A stretch of DNA of 64,000 nucleotides, from the NCBI RefSeq assembly GCF_025639885.1, contig NZ_CP106738.1, positions 2,232,001-2,296,000 of the forward strand, written 5' to 3'. Position 1 is the first letter of the stretch. Every line of letters starts with the position of its first letter. Under the pieces are notes generated by a model. That model did no database searches and had not been told where the DNA came from. It saw only the letters and a list, made by a program, of their open reading frames with translations. Made by a program: the position numbers and the translations under genes. This document shows positions 1 through 9,434 of this stretch, piece after piece. The DNA is from Roseovarius pelagicus (GTDB lineage Bacteria > Pseudomonadota > Alphaproteobacteria > Rhodobacterales > Rhodobacteraceae).

Positions 1-354
1 CTGCTGGAACGGCTCGAGGCCAAACTTGAAGCGCATCCCGGTCAGTTACAACGCGCCAGCGTCGATCTGGCCAAGGACTGGCGCACTGACAAATATCTGC
101 AAAAGCTGGAGGCGATGCTGATTGTCACTGATGGCAGTGATCTGTTGGTCATCACCGGTGCGGGTGACGTGCTGGAACCCGAGCACAATGTCGCTGCAAT
201 CGGATCGGGCGGCAACTATGCGCTGGCCGCCGCGCGCGGCATGATGGACACCGACCGCAGCGCCCAAGAGATCGCCCGCGCGGCGATGGCCATCGCCTCT
301 GATATCTGCGTCTACACCAACGGCAATCTGACAGTCGAAACCATCGAGGGCTGA
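1..354 (+). CDS. hslV: ATP-dependent protease subunit HslV (C-terminal part)
   Basis: The open frame enters from the left edge with no start in the window and ends at TGA 352-354. It gives about 117 residues of the HslV peptidase. The stretch around VIEP-type residues [21 protein letters not shown] is the conserved HslV core, and the end [12 protein letters not shown] is a typical HslV C terminus. HslV forms the threonine-protease double ring capped by the HslU ATPase and degrades unfolded cytoplasmic proteins. Its catalytic N-terminal threonine lies outside the window. Unusually, hslU does not follow directly: two other genes intervene. Confidence 0.93.
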   Translation: MLERLEAKLEAHPGQLQRASVDLAKDWRTDKYLQKLEAMLIVTDGSDLLVITGAGDVLEPEHNVAAIGSGGNYALAAARGMMDTDRSAQEIARAAMAIASDICVYTNGNLTVETIEG

Positions 355-355
355 A

Positions 356-793
356 ATGACATTCCTAAAAATAGCAATTTTCCTTTTATTAACTCTAACC
401 ACCAGCGCTGCCATTTCGCAGTCCCGCGACCCGGAATGTCAGCGTTATGTAAACGACGCGATCCGGACGAACGAAGCCTCGGAAATTTACGATCGACAAT
501 TAAGAAATGCCCTCAGCGATAATGAATCCGCAATGATGGGAGATCCCGAAAAATCACTGGAGAGCTATTGCACCGCTTGGACTAACGTTCATCGTTCTAT
601 TGTCAGAGCCCTCAATGGTTACGATGCGGAGTTGGGTGCGTATAGAAATTTAAAAAAAACGTGCTTTCGTACGGATGACCTTCGGGTTGCCCGAGAGCGG
701 ATAGTCGCCATCGAACAACGGAAAGAAACGATTAATTCTTTGTTTAGTGCATCGCTCAAACAAATTGCCAACGAACCATGTAGCCTATTCTGA
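356..793 (+). CDS. Small secreted protein of unknown function
   Basis: 145 residues, starting one base after the hslV stop. Residues 1-22 form a signal peptide (MTFLKIAIFLLLTLTTSAA), so the product is probably periplasmic. Four cysteines in the mature part (about C28, C72, C102, C142) could form two disulfides. The rest is charged and helical and I recognise no family; a loose resemblance to small cysteine-containing secreted proteins such as the LprI type is only a guess. Base composition differs from the neighbours: about 46% G+C over 361-780 by hand count, with runs such as AAAAAAAAC near 651. That suggests recent acquisition between hslV and hslU. No Shine-Dalgarno other than the end of hslV is evident. 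Confidence 0.6.
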   Translation: MTFLKIAIFLLLTLTTSAAISQSRDPECQRYVNDAIRTNEASEIYDRQLRNALSDNESAMMGDPEKSLESYCTAWTNVHRSIVRALNGYDAELGAYRNLKKTCFRTDDLRVARERIVAIEQRKETINSLFSASLKQIANEPCSLF

Positions 794-865
794 GCTATCC
801 AGCTAAACCCAAAGCCGTTCGTTGATACACGCAGCCCAGTCAACCACAAGAAAGAGATAATAAGC

Positions 866-1927
866 GTGACCGAAGACGATCTACGCGCCGCCGCCGCCGC
901 CGGTATCATCACCGAAGCACAAGCTGCGCGCCTGACGCACCTAGCGCACGAACGTGCCGGTCGGGTCGCACGAGCTTTGCCCGATGACGAACCATTTGAA
1001 CTCTTTCGTGGTTTTGCAGAAATCTTCGTATCACTCGGCCTGATCCTATTGCTCAGCGGTGCGATGGCGCTGGTCGTAGTAGTGGGCAGTGCGTTGGTTA
1101 TCGCAGTTGTTTTCGGCGGGTTGTGCTGGCTCTTCTCGCTCTATTTCACCAAGAAACGCCGCATGGCGTTACCGTCTATCGTGTTAACGATCGGATACGC
1201 CTGTGCCGCCGGAACGGTCCTCGGCTGGCTGCTGGACAAAACCGGCATCCTGAGTGGGGACACATCCGTGGTCGTCATCTTTGGCCTGCTGGGAATTGCC
1301 GCTATGGCGCTGCATTACCGCGTTTTCAAAGTCCCCTTTTCGATGTTCATCGCCGGGTTGTTTGGCCTCATGGTGGTATTCGGAACCACCGGTGTGCTGG
1401 CCGATATCGACCAGCCGTTCAAGGACTGGAACAACCTTTTTGACCTGCGGCGCGGTGGCGGTCTGGCGATTGGCACGCTGATCTTTGGCCTGCTATCGCT
1501 GGCAGTGGGGTTGTGGTTCGATATGCGCGACCCGCACCGGATCGGACGCATGGCGCGCTCGGCGTTCTGGCTGCATCTGCTGGCCGCACCTGCGCTGGTC
1601 AATACCGTGGCGCTGACAGCCTACAACACTGGCGGCACGCAAGGGATGGTTCTGACCCTCATCGCTCTCGTGTTGATCACCATGCTGGCGCTGATTATCG
1701 ACCGCCGGTCTTTCCTGACTGCTGGCTTAGGGTATCTGGCCTTTGTCGTAGCCTGGGCGATGCAATTGGGCGAGGCTGAACTGTCATGGCCGCTGCTGTT
1801 GCTGGTGCTGGGCGTAATTGTCACGACCTTGGGGACGTTCTGGACGCAGTTACGCGTCGTCCTGATGCAGGCGCTGCCCAATTTTCCGGGAAAACACCGC
1901 CTGCCACCCTATGCGATCGACGAATAG
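866..1927 (+). CDS. Polytopic membrane protein, DUF2157-like
   Basis: 353 residues from a GTG start preceded by the purine-rich AAGAAAGAGATAA. The first 50 residues are a soluble acidic/alanine-rich segment (TEDDLRAAAAAGIITEAQAARL) that resembles the N-terminal helical region of DUF2157 membrane proteins. About ten hydrophobic segments follow up to residue 340. The family has no established biochemical role. The gene sits between hslV and hslU with 73 bases before hslU, so it may be co-transcribed with the protease, but nothing in the protein suggests a part in proteolysis. Confidence 0.7.
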   Translation: MTEDDLRAAAAAGIITEAQAARLTHLAHERAGRVARALPDDEPFELFRGFAEIFVSLGLILLLSGAMALVVVVGSALVIAVVFGGLCWLFSLYFTKKRRMALPSIVLTIGYACAAGTVLGWLLDKTGILSGDTSVVVIFGLLGIAAMALHYRVFKVPFSMFIAGLFGLMVVFGTTGVLADIDQPFKDWNNLFDLRRGGGLAIGTLIFGLLSLAVGLWFDMRDPHRIGRMARSAFWLHLLAAPALVNTVALTAYNTGGTQGMVLTLIALVLITMLALIIDRRSFLTAGLGYLAFVVAWAMQLGEAELSWPLLLLVLGVIVTTLGTFWTQLRVVLMQALPNFPGKHRLPPYAIDE

Positions 1928-2000
1928 CCGCCGGGCTTTGACTTGTGTTTTCCGCATCCATGCTTAGGTTCCGGCCAAACCCGACCTCAGGAGTGACTGA

Positions 2001-3308
2001 ATGACCGACCTGACCCCGCGCGAAATCGTCAGCGAATTGGACCGTTTTATCATCGGCCAGAAGGACGCCAAACGCGCCGTCGCTGTCGCGCTGCGCAGTC
2101 GTTGGCGGCGCAAGCATCTCAGTGATGACCTGCGCGACGAGGTTTTTCCCAAGAACATCCTGATGATCGGGCCCACCGGCGTCGGTAAAACCGAGATAAG
2201 CCGCCGACTGGCCAAGCTGGCGCGCGCGCCATTCATCAAGGTAGAGGCAACCAAATTCACCGAAGTCGGTTACGTCGGACGTGATGTCGAACAGATCATC
2301 CGTGATCTGGTGGACAGCGCCATTGCGATGATCCGCGAGCAGATGCGCGATGAAGTCAAGGCAAACGCCCATGCCGCCGCCGAAGAACGTGTGGTCTCCG
2401 CCATTGCAGGCGAGGATGCCCGCGAAGGTACCCGCGACATGTTCCGCAAGAAGCTGAAGACTGGCGAACTGGACCAAACAGAAATTGAACTGGAGATCGC
2501 TGACAACACGAACCCGATGGGCATGATGGACATTCCCGGTCAGCCCGGTGGCCAGATGGGTATGATGAATCTCGGTGATCTTTTTGGCAAAGCGTTCAGT
2601 GGCCGAACCAAGCGCGTCCGCATGACTGTCGCCGAAAGCTATGAAATCCTGATCGGCGAAGAGGCCGACAAGCTGCTGGACGATGAAACCGTCAACCGCG
2701 CCGCGCTGGAAGCCGTGGAACAGAACGGTATCGTGTTCCTCGACGAGATCGACAAGGTCGCAGCCCGCAATGACGCGCGCGGCGGCGAGGTTAGCCGAGA
2801 GGGCGTGCAACGTGATCTGCTCCCTTTGATCGAGGGTACAACCGTCAGCACCAAGCACGGCACGGTGAAAACTGACCATATCCTCTTTATCGCCTCTGGC
2901 GCGTTCCACATCGCCAAACCATCTGACCTCTTGCCGGAGCTTCAGGGCCGTTTGCCCATCCGGGTTGAACTGCGCGCGCTGACAGAGGCCGATTTCATCC
3001 GCATCCTGACCGAAACCGACAACGCCCTGACCCGGCAATACACCGCGCTTATGGGCACAGAGAACGTGACCGTCGAATTTACCGAGGACGGCATCGCGGC
3101 GCTGGCCCATATTGCCGCCGAAGTGAACCAAAGCGTCGAGAATATCGGTGCCCGACGGCTCTATACGGTGATGGAGCGCGTGTTCGAAGAGCTCAGCTTT
3201 AACGCACCGGACCGGGATGGCGAATCGGTGACAGTGGACAAGGCGTTTGTTGATGCCAACTTGGGCGAGTTGATGAAATCGACCGATCTCAGCCGGTACG
3301 TTCTCTAG
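2001..3308 (+). CDS. hslU: ATP-dependent protease ATPase subunit HslU
   Basis: 435 residues, the usual HslU length. It begins [20 protein letters not shown] and carries the Walker A motif GPTGVGKTE at about 56-64, Walker [10 protein letters not shown] at about 247-255, and a sensor/C-terminal domain ending LSRYVL, the tail that docks into HslV. The methionine- and glycine-rich stretch around residues 173-195 lies in the substrate-engaging I domain. HslU unfolds substrates and feeds them to HslV. The start is preceded by CAGGAGTGACTGA, a good ribosome binding site. Confidence 0.97.
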   Translation: MTDLTPREIVSELDRFIIGQKDAKRAVAVALRSRWRRKHLSDDLRDEVFPKNILMIGPTGVGKTEISRRLAKLARAPFIKVEATKFTEVGYVGRDVEQIIRDLVDSAIAMIREQMRDEVKANAHAAAEERVVSAIAGEDAREGTRDMFRKKLKTGELDQTEIELEIADNTNPMGMMDIPGQPGGQMGMMNLGDLFGKAFSGRTKRVRMTVAESYEILIGEEADKLLDDETVNRAALEAVEQNGIVFLDEIDKVAARNDARGGEVSREGVQRDLLPLIEGTTVSTKHGTVKTDHILFIASGAFHIAKPSDLLPELQGRLPIRVELRALTEADFIRILTETDNALTRQYTALMGTENVTVEFTEDGIAALAHIAAEVNQSVENIGARRLYTVMERVFEELSFNAPDRDGESVTVDKAFVDANLGELMKSTDLSRYVL

Positions 3309-3411
3309 GCGCGGCGCAACCCCTTCGTTTTTGTAAAGATACTCAATCGTCCGTCGACCTCCTGAACCGTCGCCAGTGTGGTGCTGCACGGCCCGCGCGG
3401 CCCGAGCGCAA

Positions 3412-3445
3412 ATGATGAAACTGCGCGCCGAAGGCGCACCATCAT
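3412..3445 (+). terminator. Imperfect hairpin downstream of hslU
   Basis: ATGATG (3412-3417) and TGCGC (3422-3426) pair with GCGCA (3434-3438) and CATCAT (3440-3445), with a small internal loop and a 7-base apical loop. A short T-rich tract follows about ten bases later (CTTTTG). It lies in the 190-base gap between hslU and the MFS gene, in which I see no other feature. A transcription terminator or mRNA-end structure is plausible but weak. Confidence 0.3.
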
Positions 3446-3499
3446 ATCAAGCCTGCTTTTGCCACTTCCCTTTGTTGCTGTTTCAGGCGACGAAAGGGC

Positions 3500-4726
3500 A
3501 TGAACACGCTCACCTTTCTACGACAGAACGCTCGTTGGTTGACGGCTGGTATGTTGCTGACCTTTCTCAGCAGCTTTGGGCAGACGTTTTTCATCTCTAT
3601 TTTTGCGGGCGAGATTCGCGAGACCTTCCAGCTTAGCCACGGGGAATGGGGCGGCATCTATACATTGGGCACGACTGCCTCTGCCGCTGTCATGGTTTGG
3701 GCTGGGGGGCTGACGGATCGGTTTCGCGTTCGGGCGTTGGGCGCGATCATCCTTGCAATGCTCATGCTGGCCTGTCTTTCGATGGCATTGAATCCAGTTT
3801 GGTGGTTGCTGCCGCTGGTCATTTTTGCGCTGCGGTTCACTGGTCAGGGCATGACCAGCCATATCGCCGTAGTCGCCATGTCGCGTTGGTTCATTGCCAC
3901 GCGTGGCAAGGCGTTGTCGATCGCGACACTGGGCTTTGCAGCGGGCGAGGCAGTTCTGCCGTTGATCTTTGTCACCCTGATGTTGACCGTGGACTGGCGC
4001 ATCCTGTGGATAGTGTCCGGGCTTATCGCCATTGCTGGCATACCAATCCTGCTGATGCTGCTCCGTCAGGAACGCACGCCGCAATCGCTGGCCAAATCTG
4101 ACCAAGGTACAGGAATGGAGGCGCGGTCCTGGACCCGGAATCAGACAATCCAGCACTGGCTGTTCTGGTTCATGGTACCCGCGTTGCTGGGGCCGTCGGC
4201 CTTTAACACCGCGTTCTTTTTCCATCAGGTCCATTTCGCAGACGTCAAGTCCGTCAGCCATATTGAACTGGTCGCATTCTTTCCGTTCTACACTGGCATC
4301 AGTATCCTTGCGATGGTGGCCAGCGGCTGGGCACTGGATAAGGTTGGGACCGCCCGTCTGATCCCGTTCATGCAGCTGCCAATGGTCGTGGCTTTTATGA
4401 TCTTTGCCTATGCAGACGGGCCACTTGGCCTTTGGTTGGGGTTTCTCTTTCTCGGTTTGAATACGGGCGTCAACACCACCCTACCCGCGGCGTTTTGGGC
4501 CGAATTCTACGGCACACGCTTTATCGGCTCGATCAAGGCGATGGCAGCAGCGGTTATGGTCCTTGGTTCTGCCATCGGTCCCGGCGTGACAGGGCTCGGG
4601 ATTGATCTCGGCGTGGGAATAGAGACACAGTATGTCGGCGTCGCGCTCTATTTCGTCTTTACCACCGTGATGATGGCCATCGGCATCGCTCGGGCGCGAC
4701 CATTGCTACCCCCGCGTGCGGCGTAA
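3500..4726 (+). CDS. MFS family transporter
   Basis: 408 residues with about twelve hydrophobic segments. The signature GGLTDRFRVRALG between segments 2 and 3 is the MFS loop motif, and a longer cytoplasmic loop with charged residues (about 185-215) separates the two halves. The style is that of the monocarboxylate/nitrate-like MFS groups, but the substrate cannot be read from sequence. The last 21 bases overlap the 3' end of the convergent smr gene. Confidence 0.85.
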   Translation: MNTLTFLRQNARWLTAGMLLTFLSSFGQTFFISIFAGEIRETFQLSHGEWGGIYTLGTTASAAVMVWAGGLTDRFRVRALGAIILAMLMLACLSMALNPVWWLLPLVIFALRFTGQGMTSHIAVVAMSRWFIATRGKALSIATLGFAAGEAVLPLIFVTLMLTVDWRILWIVSGLIAIAGIPILLMLLRQERTPQSLAKSDQGTGMEARSWTRNQTIQHWLFWFMVPALLGPSAFNTAFFFHQVHFADVKSVSHIELVAFFPFYTGISILAMVASGWALDKVGTARLIPFMQLPMVVAFMIFAYADGPLGLWLGFLFLGLNTGVNTTLPAAFWAEFYGTRFIGSIKAMAAAVMVLGSAIGPGVTGLGIDLGVGIETQYVGVALYFVFTTVMMAIGIARARPLLPPRAA

Positions 4727-5296
4727 ATAGACGTAATAGGCGCCACCGCCACCGTGTCGACCATGCGCCTCGCTCACCTGCATCACGCTTTGCGCCAGTG
4801 GCGGAATCGATAGCCAATGAGGCACGTTATGGCGCAATACCCCCTGTCGCACGGGGATTGGCCCGTCGTCATCGGCGCGCTTACCCTTGCCAGTGATCAC
4901 CAGAACCAGACGTTTGCCTTGGGAATGCGCCCGCAGAATAAAACCCGTCAGCGCCCCATGCGCGCGGTCCACGGTCATCCCATGCAAATCGATCCGCGCC
5001 TCGGGCCGTATCTTACCGCGTTTCAATTTCGCATGAGAGCGTTTGTCCATCGTGACCGGCAGCGCCTTCATCCTGTCGGTCAGACCAGGCAGCACATCAT
5101 GTCCCGGTGTGTTAGCGCGGGCTTTCTGCCCGATTTCAAAGGGCTCGACAGGCTGCGCTGTCGGTTTATCCTTGGAGGGCGCGGGCGTTAACAAGGATCT
5201 GACTGGTGTAGTACGATTGGGATGCAGCGGATCAGTCGTACCGGCAACCTGCCGCCAGAGCGCCAGTTCCTCCGCGCGTAGTTTTCGGCGGCTCAT
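4706..5296 (-). CDS. Smr/MutS2-type endonuclease domain protein
   Basis: 196 residues. The C-terminal half is an Smr domain: RIDLHGMTVDRAHGAL at about 100-115, then VITGKGKR and a closing GGGGAYYVYLRR. The N-terminal half (residues 1-90) is basic, proline-containing and probably disordered. Stand-alone Smr proteins cleave nucleic acids, and bacterial ones have been tied to RNA surveillance; the target here is unknown. The ATG overlaps the mltA stop as ATGA, so translation is probably coupled to mltA. The end overlaps the MFS gene tail-to-tail. Confidence 0.88.
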   Translation of the reverse strand: MSRRKLRAEELALWRQVAGTTDPLHPNRTTPVRSLLTPAPSKDKPTAQPVEPFEIGQKARANTPGHDVLPGLTDRMKALPVTMDKRSHAKLKRGKIRPEARIDLHGMTVDRAHGALTGFILRAHSQGKRLVLVITGKGKRADDDGPIPVRQGVLRHNVPHWLSIPPLAQSVMQVSEAHGRHGGGGAYYVYLRRTRG

Positions 5297-6330
5297 TGCA
5301 ATGTCTCGGTAGCCATCGCGAACGCCCGTTGGATCGGCATCAGAACGACCATCCGCCCCGGATCACGCAACCGCCCGGCGGCACGACCTGCCTTGTCCCC
5401 GGTCCCGAAAAATATGTCAGCCCGTTGCGCCCCCTTGATCGCCGAGCCGGTATCCTGAGCGATCATCAATCGTCGGATGGGGCCGCCACCGCCCTTTTCG
5501 ATCCAAACTGGCGATCCCAGCCGTACGAAGGACGGGTCGACGGCGATCGAGCGCCCGTCCGTCACAGGACGGTTCATCGCACCCAGTGGTCCCAAGTCGT
5601 CAGAATGGCCTGAAAGCTTGCGAAAAAAGACGTATGACGGATTATGACGGAGCAACTCCAACCCATCCACCGGATTGCGGCGCACCCAGTTTTTGATCAC
5701 CTGAGCAGAAACCTGATGTACCGAGTAGACACCACGCCGCACCAGTTCTGCTCCAATAGAGCGATAGTTATGCCCGTTTGAACCGCCATACCCCACGCGG
5801 ATCATTTTTCCATTGGGCAGCTTGATACGGCCAGACCCTTGGATTTGCAGAAAAAACAGCTCAACCGGATCATCGACCCAAGCGATTTCTAACCCGCGCC
5901 CGTGCATGATGGTTCCGGTCTCGATCTCGCGACGGGTCAGCCAAGGGTTGCTGATCTTTGCCTCGGGCGGCTCACGGTAGATCGGGTACTTGTACGGCCC
6001 ACCCGGACGCAACGCGCCGTGCAACTCTGGCTCGAAGTAACCTGTAAAGAGGGCAGGTTTGCCCTCGCTGATCAGGATGGGGCGAAAAAATAGTTCGAAA
6101 AATCCCTTGGCGTTCGGCTTTTGTTGCGCCAACGCGCACAGCGATTGCCAATCTGGATCTTTCATATCGGGGCAGGTCACCAAAAACGCATCAAGCGCCT
6201 GTTGATGATTGTCCCGCTCCCATCCGTTCAATTCGTCGAAACTAAGGACAGTATAGGTCGTCTCTTCGGCCACCGCGACCATGGGCAGCGGCAGCACCAG
6301 AAATAGTGCAGCTATGATTCCCCGGATCAT
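5293..6330 (-). CDS. mltA: Membrane-bound lytic murein transglycosylase A (MltA, GH102)
   Basis: 345 residues from the ATG at 6330, which overlaps the upstream timA stop as ATGA; a longer frame to 6354 would overlap timA further and is less likely. Residues 1-21 (MIRGIIAALFLVLPLPM) are a signal peptide. The MltA domain follows, with FTGYFEPEL, LEIAWVDDPVELFFLQIQGS and the 3D-type C-terminal domain containing AQDTGSAIKGAQRADIFFG, whose aspartates match the catalytic acid region. The enzyme cleaves peptidoglycan glycan strands to 1,6-anhydro products in the periplasm. There is no lipobox cysteine, unlike E. coli MltA, so it may be soluble. Confidence 0.93.
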   Translation of the reverse strand: MIRGIIAALFLVLPLPMVAVAEETTYTVLSFDELNGWERDNHQQALDAFLVTCPDMKDPDWQSLCALAQQKPNAKGFFELFFRPILISEGKPALFTGYFEPELHGALRPGGPYKYPIYREPPEAKISNPWLTRREIETGTIMHGRGLEIAWVDDPVELFFLQIQGSGRIKLPNGKMIRVGYGGSNGHNYRSIGAELVRRGVYSVHQVSAQVIKNWVRRNPVDGLELLRHNPSYVFFRKLSGHSDDLGPLGAMNRPVTDGRSIAVDPSFVRLGSPVWIEKGGGGPIRRLMIAQDTGSAIKGAQRADIFFGTGDKAGRAAGRLRDPGRMVVLMPIQRAFAMATETLQ

Positions 6331-6989
6331 TCGCCCGTGGCGACGAGCCGCCAATTGGGATCGTCTGCGCCCATAGTGCGTTCAAAGGTCCAGACATCCT
6401 TTTGACGTTTGGCCTTGCCGACTTCGCCTTCGACGATTTCGCCATCCTTGCCACGAACGACAGAAATCAGCTCTCCAACGAAACGAACAGTCACATCGCC
6501 CTTTTTCGTGGTGGCATCATAGCTGGCATCTACGAGTTCTATCTCGCGCACCCCGACAAACTCCGCCTCGATGGTCAGGCCTTTTTCCTGACGCATATCC
6601 ACAACCTCAGAGAACGTGTTGTAAACATCCTCGTCCAGAAATGGCACCAGATCGTCCAATTGCCCTCGCTCAAATCCCATCAGGATCATTTCATAGGCGC
6701 CGCGCGCACCTTGCAGAAAGGGACCGACCTCAAAGGACGGCTCGGCACGCTTCATTTCCGCCAGCGCGGCGGCAGCTTCGCTGTCCTCGGGGACGTGGTC
6801 GATAATGTCATGATCCGGGCCACCATCGATCACCTCGAAACCACGGCGCCGAGAGGCATCCCCCGGCAATGATTGCGGGCGTTCTGTTGGCTCGAATCCA
6901 TCGCGGGTGCCCAGCACATTTTTAAGCCGCAGGATCAGGAAAACAGCGATACCGGCAAGAACCAGAAGCTGTATGATGGGCGAATTCAT
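6327..6989 (-). CDS. TimA/Tim44-domain protein
   Basis: 220 residues from the ATG at 6989, which has AGAGGTG five bases upstream; an upstream in-frame ATG at 7022 lacks such a site. One transmembrane helix at residues 3-20 (SPIIQLLVLAGIAVFLIL) is followed by a charged linker and a Tim44-like domain at about 75-215, with ARGAYEMILMGFERGQLDDL and the end DDPNWRLVATGE. Alphaproteobacterial TimA is the relative of the mitochondrial import adaptor Tim44; its bacterial job is probably membrane-associated and is not established. It heads the timA-mltA-smr operon. Confidence 0.88.
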   Translation of the reverse strand: MNSPIIQLLVLAGIAVFLILRLKNVLGTRDGFEPTERPQSLPGDASRRRGFEVIDGGPDHDIIDHVPEDSEAAAALAEMKRAEPSFEVGPFLQGARGAYEMILMGFERGQLDDLVPFLDEDVYNTFSEVVDMRQEKGLTIEAEFVGVREIELVDASYDATTKKGDVTVRFVGELISVVRGKDGEIVEGEVGKAKRQKDVWTFERTMGADDPNWRLVATGE

Positions 6990-7097
6990 GGGCACCTCTT
7001 TCAGGCAAAACGTGGAAAGCACGAATGTTCGCTCTTATGTAGGTGACAGGCGCGCCCAAGTCCACCTTGCGCCCCGCAAAACAAAGGAGAATAGCCC

Positions 7098-7586
7098 ATG
7101 TGGCTGCTGTTGGCATTTTTGACTGTACCACTGATCGAGATTGGCCTGTTCATTCAGGTCGGCGGATTGATCGGACTATGGCCAACGCTGGCCATCGTTA
7201 TCATCACCGCTGTTCTTGGCACATGGTTGGTGCGGACGCAGGGTGCGATGGCAATGAACGATCTGCGTGGCTCATTCTCGACACAGCGCGACCCGACCGA
7301 ACCACTGGCACATGGCGCAATGATCCTGATTGCAGGGGTGTTGCTGCTGACACCGGGATTTTTTACCGATGCGGTCGGATTTGCGCTGCTGATGCCGCCA
7401 TTTCGCCGGGCCGCATTCCAATATCTGCGCAAGCGGGTCAAAGTGGCACGCTTTGATATGGGCGGCGGTCAGGAACCGCATCGCCACTATCCGCACGATC
7501 CCGGTACAATCGAAGGTGATTTTCAGGAGGTCGATACAGACCCACATCACAAAAGCGACAAACCGTCCGGCTGGACAAAGCATTGA
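7098..7586 (+). CDS. fxsA: FxsA family membrane protein
   Basis: 162 residues, ATG preceded by AAAGGAGAATAGCCC. The first 100 residues contain three to four membrane segments with the family pattern LLLAFLTVPLIEIGLFIQVG at the start and MILIAGVLLLTPGFFTDAVG in the middle. The C-terminal 60 residues are histidine-, proline- and charge-rich and probably cytoplasmic. In E. coli FxsA relieves exclusion of phage T7 by the F plasmid; the normal role is unknown. It is divergent from timA (108-base gap) and is followed by secB. Confidence 0.9.
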   Translation: MWLLLAFLTVPLIEIGLFIQVGGLIGLWPTLAIVIITAVLGTWLVRTQGAMAMNDLRGSFSTQRDPTEPLAHGAMILIAGVLLLTPGFFTDAVGFALLMPPFRRAAFQYLRKRVKVARFDMGGGQEPHRHYPHDPGTIEGDFQEVDTDPHHKSDKPSGWTKH

Positions 7587-7645
7587 GGCAGCCGGGCTGA
7601 AATGCTAGTGCTGCGCGCAAATGTCAGATTCACTCGGAGATAGAG

Positions 7646-8155
7646 ATGCAAGATCAGGAAAATGGTGCCGTGGATGAAGCCGCGGGCGCCGAGGCTGCAC
7701 CACAGGTAAAAATGAACGTTCTGACACAGTTCGTTCGTGATCTGTCGTTCGAAAACGTGCTGGCACAGCGCGGTGTCGGTGGCGAGGTGACACCCGACAT
7801 CACCATCAATGTGAACCTTGACGCAAAAAAGCGCAAACCCGAGCACCAGTTCGAGGTGACAATCAATCTGAAGGTTGAATCTAAGAACAAGGCAGATGCT
7901 GCCACGCTGTTCGTTCTGGAAATGGAATACACAGGTGTTTTCCATGTCGAAGGTGTACCAGAAGATCAGATACATCCCTTCCTGCTGATTGAATGTCCGC
8001 GCATGTTGTTTCCGTTCCTGCGCCGCATCGTCCATGACGTAACGCGCGACGGTGGTTTCCCTGCATTGAACATGGAAAACATTGATTTCATGCAGATTTA
8101 CCGTCAAGAGATCATGCGCCGTCAGGCCGAAACTGCGCCCAAGAACGTCTCGTGA
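7646..8155 (+). CDS. secB: Protein-export chaperone SecB
   Basis: 169 residues. The SecB core starts at about residue 22 (KMNVLTQFVRDLSFENV) and contains YTGVFHVEGVPED and ECPRMLFPFLRRIVHDVTRDGGFP, all diagnostic. The N terminus is an acidic/alanine extension common in alphaproteobacteria. SecB tetramers hold secretory precursors unfolded and deliver them to SecA, whose gene is at the other end of this window. Its stop is directly followed by the stop of the convergent dnaQ with no bases between. Confidence 0.97.
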   Translation: MQDQENGAVDEAAGAEAAPQVKMNVLTQFVRDLSFENVLAQRGVGGEVTPDITINVNLDAKKRKPEHQFEVTINLKVESKNKADAATLFVLEMEYTGVFHVEGVPEDQIHPFLLIECPRMLFPFLRRIVHDVTRDGGFPALNMENIDFMQIYRQEIMRRQAETAPKNVS

Positions 8156-8848
8156 TCAGTTGAACTTGCGCCAGAGGGCACCATCGCCCAACTGGCCGAC
8201 AAACGCCTCGTGTGCGGCGCGTTCCTCTGCGGTCAATCTAGACGGCAGAGGCGTCGGGCGCGGGGTAGGGCGCCACGCCGATGTGGTATCCCCTGAACCG
8301 GTGTTATCGCTCTGCCTGCTCAGTGCGAAATCTGGCTGGCGGCCGCCGATCAGCTCTAGATAAACTTCTGCCAGAATTTCCGAGTCGAGGAGCGCCCCAT
8401 GCAAGGTGCGCGCTGCGTTATCGATACCGAACCGTCGACACAGCGCATCAAGAGAGGCAGGCGAGCCCGGAAATTTCTTGCGCGCGATGGCGAGGGTGTC
8501 GATCGCCTGATCCATGGGCAGCCCGGGGCGGTTTAGCCATTTCAGCTCTGCATTCAAGAATTTCATATCGAATGATGCGTTGTGTATCACAAGCTTGGAA
8601 TCACCGATAAAATCCACAAACGCCTGCGCGATATCGGCAAACACCGGTTTGTCCCGCAGAAACTCGTCTCCCAGCCCATGAACCTGAAACGCCTCGTCGG
8701 GCATCGCGCGCTCGGGATTGATGTACTGGTGATATGTCCGACCGGTGGGCACATGACCCATCAATTCAACCGCACCGATTTCAACGATGCGGTCACCTTG
8801 TTCAGGTTCAAACCCGGTGGTTTCAGTATCCAGAACGATTTCACGCAT
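8156..8848 (-). CDS. dnaQ: DNA polymerase III epsilon subunit (3'-5' proofreading exonuclease)
   Basis: 230 residues from the ATG at 8848, where the protein begins [12 protein letters not shown]; the frame is open further upstream but that extension overlaps coaE and has no family match. Exo I is LDTETTG (catalytic D7, E9), Exo [13 protein letters not shown] at about 95-105, and Exo [12 protein letters not shown] at about 150. The proline-rich tail after about residue 180 includes the region that contacts the alpha subunit. The start overlaps the coaE stop by 8 bases, so the two are translationally coupled. Confidence 0.96.
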   Translation of the reverse strand: MREIVLDTETTGFEPEQGDRIVEIGAVELMGHVPTGRTYHQYINPERAMPDEAFQVHGLGDEFLRDKPVFADIAQAFVDFIGDSKLVIHNASFDMKFLNAELKWLNRPGLPMDQAIDTLAIARKKFPGSPASLDALCRRFGIDNAARTLHGALLDSEILAEVYLELIGGRQPDFALSRQSDNTGSGDTTSAWRPTPRPTPLPSRLTAEERAAHEAFVGQLGDGALWRKFN

Positions 8849-9434
8849 TGAGACGGTTTTCCCTGATGTCCCGGACCACATCCTGTACTTGCGCACGGGC
8901 ATGTTCCAGCGTGTCGGTTTCGATCACATAATCAGAACGGGCGCGTTTTTCCGCATCCGGCATCTGTTTGGCAAGAATCATTTGAAATTGTTCCTCAGAC
9001 ATAGTGCCCCGCGCCATCACCCGATCGCGCTGTATGTCTGGCGTGGCAGTCACACATACCGTTGCATCCATCTGTGACTCTCCTCGGTTTTCGAACAACA
9101 GGGGAATGTCATAGACTGCTATATCAGAGACTGTTTCGGCTGAAAACGCTTTGCGATCCGCTGCAACAAGCGGATGTACGATCTGCTCGATCCGGCTCAG
9201 AACCAGCGGATCGGCGGCAATTAAATCCTTTATTGCAGCCCGAGAAACAGCACCGTTGACTACCACCCCCGGAAACGCGGCGGTCATCGCTGGAACAGCC
9301 GCGCCGCCCACAGCATAGAGGCGATGCACGGCCGCATCGGCATCCCACAGCGCACAACCTTCATCGACAAACATGCGCGCAGTCGTGGACTTGCCCATTC
9401 CGATCGATCCGGTCAGCCCTAGGCGAAATGTCAT
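8841..9434 (-). CDS. coaE: Dephospho-CoA kinase
   Basis: 197 residues from the ATG at 9434, which overlaps the aroE stop as ATGA. The P-loop [12 protein letters not shown] is at residues 6-17, and the CoA-domain signatures VHPLVAADR and DIPLLFE follow. It phosphorylates dephospho-CoA, the last step of coenzyme A synthesis. The order maf-aroE-coaE-dnaQ is standard near the origin in alphaproteobacteria. Confidence 0.96.
   Translation of the reverse strand: MTFRLGLTGSIGMGKSTTARMFVDEGCALWDADAAVHRLYAVGGAAVPAMTAAFPGVVVNGAVSRAAIKDLIAADPLVLSRIEQIVHPLVAADRKAFSAETVSDIAVYDIPLLFENRGESQMDATVCVTATPDIQRDRVMARGTMSEEQFQMILAKQMPDAEKRARSDYVIETDTLEHARAQVQDVVRDIRENRLNA

Noticed and set aside
1821..3389. 522-residue open frame on the minus strand across hslU
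   Set aside because: It lies antisense to a clear hslU, has no family features, and its composition reflects the complement of hslU codons.
3376..3636. 86-residue plus-strand frame after hslU
   Set aside because: Most of it overlaps the MFS gene start in another frame; composition is not coding-like.
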